Shown: positions 19,115-25,766 of the stretch, piece after piece
How the letters are laid out: every line of letters starts with the position of its first letter
How positions within the stretch are numbered: the first letter of the stretch is position 1
Source of the DNA: CAYRHJ01 sp964424105
Lineage (GTDB): Bacteria; Planctomycetota; Phycisphaerae; UBA1845
Assembly: GCA_964424105.1 (NCBI GenBank)
Contig: CAYRHJ010000007.1
Span: 1-64,000, forward strand
Length of the DNA: 64,000 bases
Direction of reading: 5' to 3'
The notes under the pieces: model-generated
Databases searched by the model: none
Seen by the model: the letters and a program-made list of their open reading frames with translations, nothing else
Told to the model about the DNA's origin: nothing
Made by a program: the position numbers and the translations under genes

Positions 19115-19206
19115 AGGAATGGCACGGAGTGGCGGGGTTCGGGTGTCACGATGCAAGGAAGGAACGCGGAGGCGGGGTGCTATAGGAACGAAGGGAGTGA
19201 ATTGGG

Positions 19207-20046
19207 ATGGCGACGATTCCAAGTGAAGTTTATCCATCAGATGCCACGATATTGGCACTCGACGGCACGGCGGATGACGCGACGGGGCTGGCCTACATCG
19301 CCAAGGGCGTGGGGCCTACGAGCACGCCGACGTACGAGATTCAGTTTAATCGCCGGCTGATGCGACAGAACGGCATTCTAGGGGCGTTGCGTCAGGGCAT
19401 GGTGGTGGACGAAGGGTCGTTGGAGATCGGCGTCTATCCGCTGTCGTACACGTTGGGCAGCGTGCGAAAGTCGTTCGACGGAGCCACCGGCCAATCGGTG
19501 CCGGATGACGCGACGCGAAAAGTGTATTTGGATGCGAGCAACGCGTTGCAGATCGAGGTTGGCTACCCGGCGGATGTGACGAGCTACGTGCCGTTGGCGA
19601 CGGTTACGGCGGCGGCGGGGGTGTTGACGATCATCGATGATCGAGCGGCGATCTTGTACGGCGTGTCACCGATCGACGTGGCGGTGAAGTCGATCCCGCT
19701 GACGCCCAGCGTGTTTCTATCGGGCACGATGTCGGTGAAGGTGTGGGAGATCGAGTGGGTGGCGGCGGTGGATTTTACGTTGATCGCGGCGACGGGCCGG
19801 GTGGCGACGGCACCGACGGGGGCGGCGTTGATCGTGGATATACGTGACAACGGATCGACGATATTTGCCAGTGACGCGGAGCGGATCAACATTGTGGCGG
19901 GCAGTCAACAGGATACGACGGCCACGGTGAATCACGCATTCGACGCGGGCGACGTGCTGACGTTTGACGTGAAGCAAGTGGGATCGACGGAGCCGGGCAA
20001 GGACTTGACGGTGGTGTTGAACGGTCGGGCGGCGCTGGATGTTTGA
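19207..20046 (+). CDS. Phage-cluster tail/fibre-like protein
   Basis: A 279-residue beta-rich protein with no signal peptide. Recognisable segments include PTYEIQFNRRLMRQNGILGA at the N-terminus, TAAAGVLTIIDDRAAILYGV in the middle, and a C-terminal beta sandwich (ALIVDIRDNGSTIFASDAER, FDVKQVGSTEPGKDLTVVL). That C-terminal fold is common in phage receptor-binding and tail-appendage proteins. GAACGAAGGGAGTG precedes ATG 19207. It lies between the hub-like gene and another fibre-like gene on the same strand. The exact role is not known. Confidence 0.5.
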   Translation: MATIPSEVYPSDATILALDGTADDATGLAYIAKGVGPTSTPTYEIQFNRRLMRQNGILGALRQGMVVDEGSLEIGVYPLSYTLGSVRKSFDGATGQSVPDDATRKVYLDASNALQIEVGYPADVTSYVPLATVTAAAGVLTIIDDRAAILYGVSPIDVAVKSIPLTPSVFLSGTMSVKVWEIEWVAAVDFTLIAATGRVATAPTGAALIVDIRDNGSTIFASDAERINIVAGSQQDTTATVNHAFDAGDVLTFDVKQVGSTEPGKDLTVVLNGRAALDV

Positions 20047-20076
20047 GGCAGGCACGAAGGGGCGGAGGGACAGGGC

Positions 20077-20646
20077 ATGAGGTTGCGTGCGCTTCGGGAG
20101 GTGGGGTCGGTGTTTGACGTGCTGGGTCACCGGGCGGGGCGGTACTATCTGGGGCCTGTGCATGTGACGATCGCGTCGACGTACGTCGTGGCGGTGGACA
20201 CGTTGTTGGGTCAGCCGTTTCTGGTGCCCAAACGGCACACGTACGATCGGATCGCGTTGCACGTTGACACAGCGGAGGCCGGCGTATCGGTACGACTGGG
20301 AATCTATCGGCATGACGCGTTGAACGTGGTGCCGGCGGGGTTGATTTTGGATGCGGGGACGGTGTCGCTGGCGACGACGGGCAAAAAGGAATTGGTCATC
20401 GCGGAGACGCTGAATCCGGGTTGGTATTGGCTGGCGACGTTGTCGGATGCGACGGGGACGGCCCGGTTGACGGCGGCGCGCAACGCCAACGCGGGCGATC
20501 CGCTGTTGGGGTACGACGATGCCGATGCGACGGATCATTACCGGCACGTGACGCGGACGCAGTCGTATGGGGTGTTGCCGGATCCGTTTGGGGCGATTGG
20601 TGCGTATGGACCTGGCGAAACGCCGCGGGTGTGGTTGCGGGCGTAG
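20077..20646 (+). CDS. Phage-cluster minor tail/adhesin-like protein
   Basis: A 189-residue protein. The stretch YDRIALHVDTAEAGVSVRLG, followed by GIYRHD and LILDAGTVSLATTGKKELVI, matches a jelly-roll-like module seen in tail-fibre proteins of environmental phages. WYWLATLSDATGTARL fits the same sandwich. The C-terminus ends with a short proline-rich tail. GGAGGGACAGGGC precedes ATG 20077. A host-type repeat array starts right after the stop. Assignment as an appendage protein is an inference from module type and position. Confidence 0.5.
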   Translation: MRLRALREVGSVFDVLGHRAGRYYLGPVHVTIASTYVVAVDTLLGQPFLVPKRHTYDRIALHVDTAEAGVSVRLGIYRHDALNVVPAGLILDAGTVSLATTGKKELVIAETLNPGWYWLATLSDATGTARLTAARNANAGDPLLGYDDADATDHYRHVTRTQSYGVLPDPFGAIGAYGPGETPRVWLRA

Positions 20647-20672
20647 GCGACGGCGTTGGGTCGGGAAGGTGC

Positions 20673-20930
20673 GGGTGAAACAGGGACGACGGACTGGATT
20701 CCGGCGTTCGCCGGAATGACGGAATGCGGGGCAATGACGGAATGCGGCACGTTGACCGTTGGCGATTGACAGGGGACCGCTCGCTTCGCGCTCGCGGGTC
20801 GTAGAGAGGCGGTCGCGTGAAAGCCGGCTTAGTCATCGGCTCCCCCACCTCCAACGGAGGTGGGCCACCCATGGAGAAGACCGCTCGCTTTGCGCTCGCG
20901 GGTCGTAAAGAGGCGGTGGCGGAGACGCGC
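20673..20930 (+). repeat. Composite palindromic repeat array inside the phage cluster
   Basis: Contains A (TTCCGGCGTTCGCCGGAA), several ATGACGGAATGCGG reiterations, B, C (with CTCCAACGGAGG core) and B again, all in forward orientation. The stretch from about 20817 to 20913 is nearly identical to about 25592-25693, outside the phage region, so the same composite unit was copied to both places. Confidence 0.85.
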
Positions 20931-20985
20931 GTCGAGGCGGGGATGAAAATGAAGTCGGACGGTGGGTCGCGGGGGAGAATCAAGC

Positions 20986-21486
20986 ATGATGGCCAGTGAA
21001 CGAGTATTGAAGGGGTCGGTGACGCGGATCGCGGTGACGTTCGTTGATGCGGCGGGCGATGGTCTGCCCGGATTGACGACGACGATTCGGATATACGATC
21101 GCGACGCGGATGAGTATTTGAAGGACGACGGCACGTGGGTGAGCGGCGCGCCGGTGGGAAACGAATACGCGCTAACGGAAACGGACGCGACGGATCTGCC
21201 CGGCGTGTATCACTTCGATTTTACGCTGCGGAATACGTTGACCCATTATGACGTGCGGGCGGACGGGGGCACGTCTGCGGCCAATCGATATCACGACGGA
21301 GAGATCGTCGCGGTGTCGTCGGATGAAACGGAGTTGCACGTGACGTATGCCATGGTGGCCAATGAACGGGAGCATACGATTTCCACGGGTGTGGACGTGA
21401 TCAAGGACAACGATGGGATGACGACGCTGCGGACCATGACGCCGGTGGACAATGGGGATGACTCGATTCGGGTGGTGCCGAGTTAG
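20986..21486 (+). CDS. Phage-cluster small structural-like protein
   Basis: A 166-residue protein. The pattern KGSVTRIAVTFVDAAGDGLP, TTTIRIYDRDADEYLKDDG, LPGVYHFDFTLRNTLTHYDV is that of a short beta-sandwich of the kind phage baseplate or fibre proteins use. It starts at ATG 20986 with GGGGGAG 6 bases upstream; a second ATG follows immediately. A repeat array separates it from the preceding gene, so it may have its own promoter. No family is recognised with certainty. Confidence 0.5.
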   Translation: MMASERVLKGSVTRIAVTFVDAAGDGLPGLTTTIRIYDRDADEYLKDDGTWVSGAPVGNEYALTETDATDLPGVYHFDFTLRNTLTHYDVRADGGTSAANRYHDGEIVAVSSDETELHVTYAMVANEREHTISTGVDVIKDNDGMTTLRTMTPVDNGDDSIRVVPS

Positions 21487-21551
21487 CAAGTCGCGGGAGG
21501 GCGAGCGAAAGTTGGATTGAGAAGCAGTGGCTGATGGGAACGAGGGGATAC

Positions 21552-22298
21552 ATGGGAGCGGAATTGTTTGACAAATGGTTGGCGCATTATGATCCGATTC
21601 ATCGCGGATATACGCCGCGAGGGCTGGCCAACGGATTGACGGCGACGAACGGATGGTCGTTTCCGCGAGTGGGGGGCGGGTACAACTTGTATCGGGGGGT
21701 GTTGGGGGGCGGGGCGGCGAAGTGTGCGGAGTCGTTGATCGATTGGAATCAGCCGGTGGGGGCGGCGGGCGGGGGGATGGTGACGATCGGCAACTTTCCG
21801 TGGCGAGTTCACGCGGCGGACACGTCGTATGTTTACGGGCTGCGGGCCATCGGCGGGGGTGGTGTGGAGAGCGGGGCATCGTATCCTGCGCGGGCTGTTT
21901 CGTTCGACGGCGGCGGGAATCTGCTGGGTCCGAGACCCAACGTTCCGAGCGGGCTTGTGGTGCGGGCCAAGGCGGGTGGCAGGTTCGAGTTGCGATGGAT
22001 GTACGTGTCACGTTTCGAGGAGTCGGTGCCGGCGGTGTTCGAGGTGTACGAGGACGGCGGGACGGGCACGGTGGATTTCGCGACGGCGGTGGGTACGGTG
22101 GGGTATCGGCCTGGGAAGTCGCATTACGAGTTCTTGTCGGCGGCGGTTGGTCATGACGTACGGCGGTCGTGGTCGGTGCGGGCGGTAACGGCTGCGGGTG
22201 ATTCGGACGGCAACGTCGTGGTTGTGGCGGCCCGTTCGGACGCGGAAAGCCCGGTGATGTTGCCGGAGCTGGTGGGGACGAGGCTGGGTGAGGAGTAG
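21552..22298 (+). CDS. Phage-cluster fibronectin-like protein
   Basis: A 248-residue Gly-rich beta protein with two fibronectin-III-like units. The second (RFELRWMYVSRFEESVPAVF, then FEVYEDGGTGTVDF) shares the DGGTGT motif with the gene at 18638. GAGGGG lies 6 bases before ATG 21552; an in-frame ATG at 21534 has no such site. It may be a cell-contact appendage of the particle or a minor structural protein. No catalytic motif is seen. Confidence 0.5.
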   Translation: MGAELFDKWLAHYDPIHRGYTPRGLANGLTATNGWSFPRVGGGYNLYRGVLGGGAAKCAESLIDWNQPVGAAGGGMVTIGNFPWRVHAADTSYVYGLRAIGGGGVESGASYPARAVSFDGGGNLLGPRPNVPSGLVVRAKAGGRFELRWMYVSRFEESVPAVFEVYEDGGTGTVDFATAVGTVGYRPGKSHYEFLSAAVGHDVRRSWSVRAVTAAGDSDGNVVVVAARSDAESPVMLPELVGTRLGEE

Positions 22299-22330
22299 GC
22301 TGGTTCCGTCAGGTGGGGAGGCGGGTGAAG

Positions 22331-22681
22331 ATGAGTGTCAGGACGTTGTCACAATTGAGATCGGATCAGGCGGCGATGTTGACGGAAATTCGGTCGGAGC
22401 GGGCGAAGGAGTCGTCGCTGGAAATGACGGCGGAGACGCCTGCGCCGGTGGTCACGTTTGGAAGGGTGGTGGGGATCGTCTATTTTGACCCGGTATTGGG
22501 GTCTCACTTGCGGGTGAAGCCTTACGAATACGTGGGCACGCCGCCGGTGGCAACGCCGACGACGATTCCGGAGGTGAAGGCTTATCCGACGCCGAATTAT
22601 TCGATATTCAACTATTCCATCAATGAATGGTCGTTGTTGAACACCACTCGCGGGGCGGTGATGGCTGACAAGATGCGGTAG
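22331..22681 (+). CDS. Last gene of the phage cluster, hypothetical
   Basis: A 116-residue protein. The N-terminal 40 residues are a charged helix (TLSQLRSDQAAMLTEIRSER) that could be a coiled coil. The rest is a short proline- and aromatic-rich stretch (VKAYPTPNYSIFNYSINEW). ATG 22331 has GGGAGG 9 bases ahead. Start and position, 32 bases after the previous stop, indicate it belongs to the structural operon. No family is recognised. Confidence 0.45.
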   Translation: MSVRTLSQLRSDQAAMLTEIRSERAKESSLEMTAETPAPVVTFGRVVGIVYFDPVLGSHLRVKPYEYVGTPPVATPTTIPEVKAYPTPNYSIFNYSINEWSLLNTTRGAVMADKMR

Positions 22682-22743
22682 CGGCGAGTGTGGGCAGGTG
22701 TTGGGGCGTGATGTATCGGCTGGGGCGAGATCGTGCAGTCGAA

Positions 22744-23052
22744 TTAACTGCTGTCGCCCTGGTCGAGGACTTTGGGCACGCGGAATAGGCCGGCATCGTG
22801 TTGGGGGGCGTTGGACAGGGTCAGGTCTTGGGCCAGGGAGGGTCGGACGCTGTCTTCTCGAAAGATGTTGGTGAGTGACGGAACTTGTGCGGTCGGCTCG
22901 ACATTGGTGACGTCCACCTCGGATAACTGGTCAACATAGGCGACGATGGATCGTAGCTCGCCGGCCATCCGAATGATTTCGCGGTCATTCAGCTTCAGAC
23001 GGGCTAGCTCGGAAATATGCCTGACCAGAGTTTCGTCGATCGGTTGGGTCAT
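22744..23052 (-). CDS. gatC: Asp-tRNA(Asn)/Glu-tRNA(Gln) amidotransferase subunit C
   Basis: A 102-residue GatC, the normal length. This small helical subunit stabilises GatA and GatB in the enzyme that converts Glu-tRNA(Gln) and Asp-tRNA(Asn) to their amidated forms. Typical sequence: HISELARLKLNDREIIRMAG and VDQLSEVDVTNVEPTAQVPS, with FREDSVRPSL and the C-terminal GLFRVPKVLD. gatA and gatB are not adjacent in this window. It is followed on the opposite strand by the end of the phage cluster. Confidence 0.95.
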   Translation of the reverse strand: MTQPIDETLVRHISELARLKLNDREIIRMAGELRSIVAYVDQLSEVDVTNVEPTAQVPSLTNIFREDSVRPSLAQDLTLSNAPQHDAGLFRVPKVLDQGDSS

Positions 23053-23211
23053 TGGCGATGGCTTAGTTGAGTTGAAGGACGAACGTTCTTGGGCACGGAA
23101 ACGGTTTCGGGTTATCGAAGCAGGCGGCGGCGCGTCGTTTGCGATCCCCCCAGGTTCAGAGAACTGTGGCTACGCGGTCAGGATAACGGAACCTTGGCTG
23201 CGCGAGGGCGA

Positions 23212-23499
23212 TCAAACGGCGACGGATTCGACTCCGTGTTCGGCGGCGGGGCTGGGATTCCAGTTGCGCTTGGGCGGCTTGACGATCAGCCCCATGCGAA
23301 TGGCCTTGGCGGAGACCCTAAGGCGGCAGACTTTTCCGTCGATGAGGGCGCGGACGCGCTGGATGTTGGGCTTGAATTTGCGTTTGGCGATGCCTGTGAC
23401 TTTCTTGCCGACGCCGCCAAGATACTTGGCCTTTCCACGGCGGGAAATGCTTCGGCCCATTCGGGTCTTCTTACCGGTAAAATAGCAAACTCGTGGCAT
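23212..23499 (-). CDS. rpmB: 50S ribosomal protein L28
   Basis: A 95-residue bL28. The N-terminal MPRVCYFTGKKTRMGRSISR gives the conserved start, followed by KRKFKPNIQRVRALIDGKVC and a C-terminal KAIRMGLIVKPPKRNWNPS, slightly longer than the usual 62-78 residues. It lies 159 bases upstream of gatC on the same strand, so the two could be co-transcribed. GAGGTAAGC precedes the start on the coding strand. Confidence 0.95.
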   Translation of the reverse strand: MPRVCYFTGKKTRMGRSISRRGKAKYLGGVGKKVTGIAKRKFKPNIQRVRALIDGKVCRLRVSAKAIRMGLIVKPPKRNWNPSPAAEHGVESVAV

Positions 23500-23842
23500 C
23501 GTACGCTTACCTCACCATTCGACGTTCAAGACGAAACCCATTGCCAAGAAACCTATAGCCGTTCGAATCAGTCGGCGGAATTCACTCGCAGCCAGCGAAT
23601 CGAATTCCACTAGACACCAACCCCAATCAATACCAACCGAAAGCAACATTGCGTCCGCCCGTTCACGCGGACGATCTATTGCTTTGAATCGCGTCGGGTG
23701 CAAGGGTTCGCAGCCTGTTGCCTAGCAGTTAGATTCTCAGGACGACGCGTCCATCCGTCAAACCGGCCATAGTACACGAACGGGAGGCTATTGCAACGGT
23801 GTCACAACGATTACGATTGCCGAGGTTTTGAGCCGTCAGGCG
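23500..23842. other. Intergenic region upstream of rpmB
   Basis: About 340 bases without a gene. The part near 23590-23700 would carry the rpmB promoter on the minus strand. I looked for a tRNA around the GTTCGAATC at about 23564 but found no cloverleaf. Confidence 0.35.
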
Positions 23843-24418
23843 CTAGAAACCCTTGGGACGGGGCTTTTTCTCTGTTTCAAAGATGGACTGGGTCTTGACG
23901 ATGGCCCGGTCGGCAGGGAAAACGTGAAAAGCGTGAACGTGAAACTCACACTCGCGAGCCTCAAAGTCGAGTAGGCTGAAGGGTTTCAGGCCATCCTGGG
24001 CGGCGTCTTCGCCTTCCCAACTCATTCCCCGACGCAGGGTGTCGCGAGCGAGGTCACGATAGGTGGCAGGGAAAAGGTTGGACGTCATTTTCTCAACCTG
24101 AGTGGAGAGGATGTACTTCACACCGCCGGCGAAAGATTGCGAAAAATCGCGCTCACCGCGGAATCGAAAGGAGCTGGCTAGGCCAACTCGAGGGTGCAAC
24201 TCGCTTGGCTGGGAGACGACTTCTGTTAAGTTTTGGTCGCGGAATTGCACCGACACTACATGCGACAGGCCTGTGAGCCAAACCTCGGCATGATATAGCC
24301 GCTGATCAATCCGCCTGGCCTGATAAATTTGAAATAGCTCAGGGTGCAAGACCCGCTGATAGAGCGAAAAAGTAAGTTCGTCAGCACACTGCTGTGTCTG
24401 TCCAAGTTCGACCGGCAT
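23843..24418 (-). CDS. Conserved hypothetical, possibly DUF2617
   Basis: A 191-residue soluble protein without signal peptide or membrane segment. The N-terminal half (YQRVLHPELFQIYQARRIDQ, YHAEVWLTGLSHVVSVQF, LTEVVSQPSELHP) resembles the planctomycetal DUF2617 proteins as I remember them. The second half carries YILSTQVEKMTSNLFPATY and ends in a short basic tail. ATG 24418 is chosen because GGAG lies 7 bases upstream on the coding strand; ATG 24421 is the alternative. The biochemical role of this family is unknown. Confidence 0.6.
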   Translation of the reverse strand: MPVELGQTQQCADELTFSLYQRVLHPELFQIYQARRIDQRLYHAEVWLTGLSHVVSVQFRDQNLTEVVSQPSELHPRVGLASSFRFRGERDFSQSFAGGVKYILSTQVEKMTSNLFPATYRDLARDTLRRGMSWEGEDAAQDGLKPFSLLDFEARECEFHVHAFHVFPADRAIVKTQSIFETEKKPRPKGF

Positions 24419-24801
24419 CATAATGCTCCAAAGCAATAAACCCAAAAGGATCGATAAAAAGCTAGCTTCGGGTGAATTATAAAGGCTTTTGGGCCGGTGT
24501 TCCAGAAATTATTAAAAAAGTCGTTTTGTAATTCGCGGGCCGGCAGGTGCATTGATCGTATCGATATATTGTACAAGTGGTTACGTTCATGGCGGGGCGT
24601 GTCGAAGATTGTAGGATTCAGCCACTGGACGATGGATTGCTGATCGGGGTTTGCAAGAATGTCTCAACAAATCACAGGACAGGTGACAGGTTGATGATCC
24701 GTGGCGCGTGGTGGCGGGGCCTATCTGCGATTGCCGGGCATGGGGAGTTGCCCTAGCATGCCGGGTTGTTGATTAGGGACGCTCCAGAGAAGGCGAATCA
24801 G
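24419..24801. other. Divergent intergenic region
   Basis: About 380 bases between divergent genes. The portion 24460-24570 is AT-rich and probably holds the promoter of the minus-strand gene. Nothing else is seen. Confidence 0.35.
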
Positions 24802-25377
24802 ATGTATAGAAGTGCGGTAGGGTTGGGCCGACTTGTATGTGCGGGGATGTTGACCCTGGCCATCGTGTTGGGGGTGGGCATACAACCCGTGATGCGTGGA
24901 TTGGGGTTGGTGGATCATGGCTCTGCTGGTGCGCGGACGGCGGACGTCGCGGTGGCCGACGTGGTGGGGAATTGCAGGGGTTTTGATGAACCGGCGAGCG
25001 GCGAGGAGCTGGCGTTTGTTGGTTGGAATGTATGGTGTGTTGCGGGGTTGGAGAGGTTGGGGAGTGCAAGTTGTTCGAGCGATGATGCAGTAGTTGAATG
25101 CGATTCGGAGGAGGAAGGGGCGACTGAAGAAGAGGGGCATGATCATGAGGGCGCAGGCCGGGTGTTTTGCGAAGCGCCGATGGTCAAGCCTGTCAAGCCG
25201 TTGCGGGCTGGTGGGGTTGAGGCGAGCGCGGTGTACTTCGCCGGTCCGGTCGGTCATTCGCAAACATACATCCGCGTTATTCGATGGGGGCCTATCGGTG
25301 TCTCATGGATGACGCATTCATATCTGTCCGATCCTAATTGTTCGAGTCAGGGACCACCGTTGGCGGCGGGTTGCTAG
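24802..25377 (+). CDS. Hypothetical exported or membrane-anchored protein
   Basis: A 191-residue protein with an N-terminal hydrophobic segment (LVCAGMLTLAIVLGVGI, about residues 11-27) that may be a signal peptide or membrane anchor. The following part is rich in Asp/Glu with EEEGATEEEGHDHEG around the middle, a possible metal-binding acidic/His cluster. Several Cys residues are scattered through it. ATG 24802 has GAGAAGG upstream. No family is recognised, and the composition is somewhat unusual, so it could be a fast-evolving lineage-specific protein. Confidence 0.4.
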   Translation: MYRSAVGLGRLVCAGMLTLAIVLGVGIQPVMRGLGLVDHGSAGARTADVAVADVVGNCRGFDEPASGEELAFVGWNVWCVAGLERLGSASCSSDDAVVECDSEEEGATEEEGHDHEGAGRVFCEAPMVKPVKPLRAGGVEASAVYFAGPVGHSQTYIRVIRWGPIGVSWMTHSYLSDPNCSSQGPPLAAGC

Positions 25378-25442
25378 GGTCGTTTGATTTGTCGCAAAAT
25401 TTGAGAGGGCGATGGCGCGATTGAAATGGGTTGAGACGCGTG

Positions 25443-25694
25443 AGACGCGTCACGGACTGGATTCCGGCGTTCGCCGGAATGACGGAGTGCGGCGAGATGA
25501 CGGAATGCGGGGGACCGCTCCCTGACGGGCGCGGCTCTGAAAGAGGCGGTCGCGGCTCTGAAAGAGGCGCTCGCGGGTCGTAAAGAGGCGGTCGCGTGAA
25601 AGCCGGCTTAGTCATCGGCTCCCCCACCTCCAAAGGAGGTGGGCCACCCATGGAGAAGGCCGCTTGCTTTGCGCTCGCGGGTCGTAAAGAGGCG
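25443..25694 (+). repeat. Composite palindromic repeat array
   Basis: Forward-oriented A, several B variants (both CTCCCTGACGGGCGCGG and CTTGCTTTGCGCTCGCG), and C. About 100 bases from 25592 are nearly identical to 20817-20913. Confidence 0.85.
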
Positions 25695-25764
25695 GGTGAC
25701 AGGTACATAGATTGGTGACAGGTAGATGTCACCGTGGATTGGTGACAGGTAGATGTCACCGTGG
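25695..25764 (+). promoter_or_regulatory. Tandem hairpin repeats in the secDF leader
   Basis: A partial plus two near-complete copies of a 27-bp unit. Each full unit contains GGTGACA, a six-base loop and TGTCACC, so the leader of secDF can form two successive identical hairpins ending just before the start codon. They could affect translation initiation; that is inference only. Confidence 0.5.
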
Positions 25765-25766
25765 AG

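Larger units (their letters stand above)
9375..22681 (+). mobile_element. Mu-like phage head/adhesin module (cryptic prophage or domesticated particle)
   Basis: Fourteen consecutive plus-strand genes. They begin with terminase, portal, protease, decoration protein, capsid, head-tail connector and gp37-like protein in canonical Mu-type order, and continue with probable hub and fibre genes. No integrase, transposase, replication, lysis, tape-measure, sheath or tail-tube gene was recognised within or immediately around the block. Host-type repeats sit inside it at 20.7-20.9 kb. Boundaries are gene ends; no attachment-site duplication was found by eye. Confidence 0.65.

Noticed and set aside
23540..23600. 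Possible tRNA (GTTCGAATC)
   Set aside because: No matching acceptor, D or anticodon stem could be drawn around the T-loop-like sequence.
22946..23613. Plus-strand frames opposite gatC and rpmB
   Set aside because: Both minus-strand genes are unmistakable conserved families.
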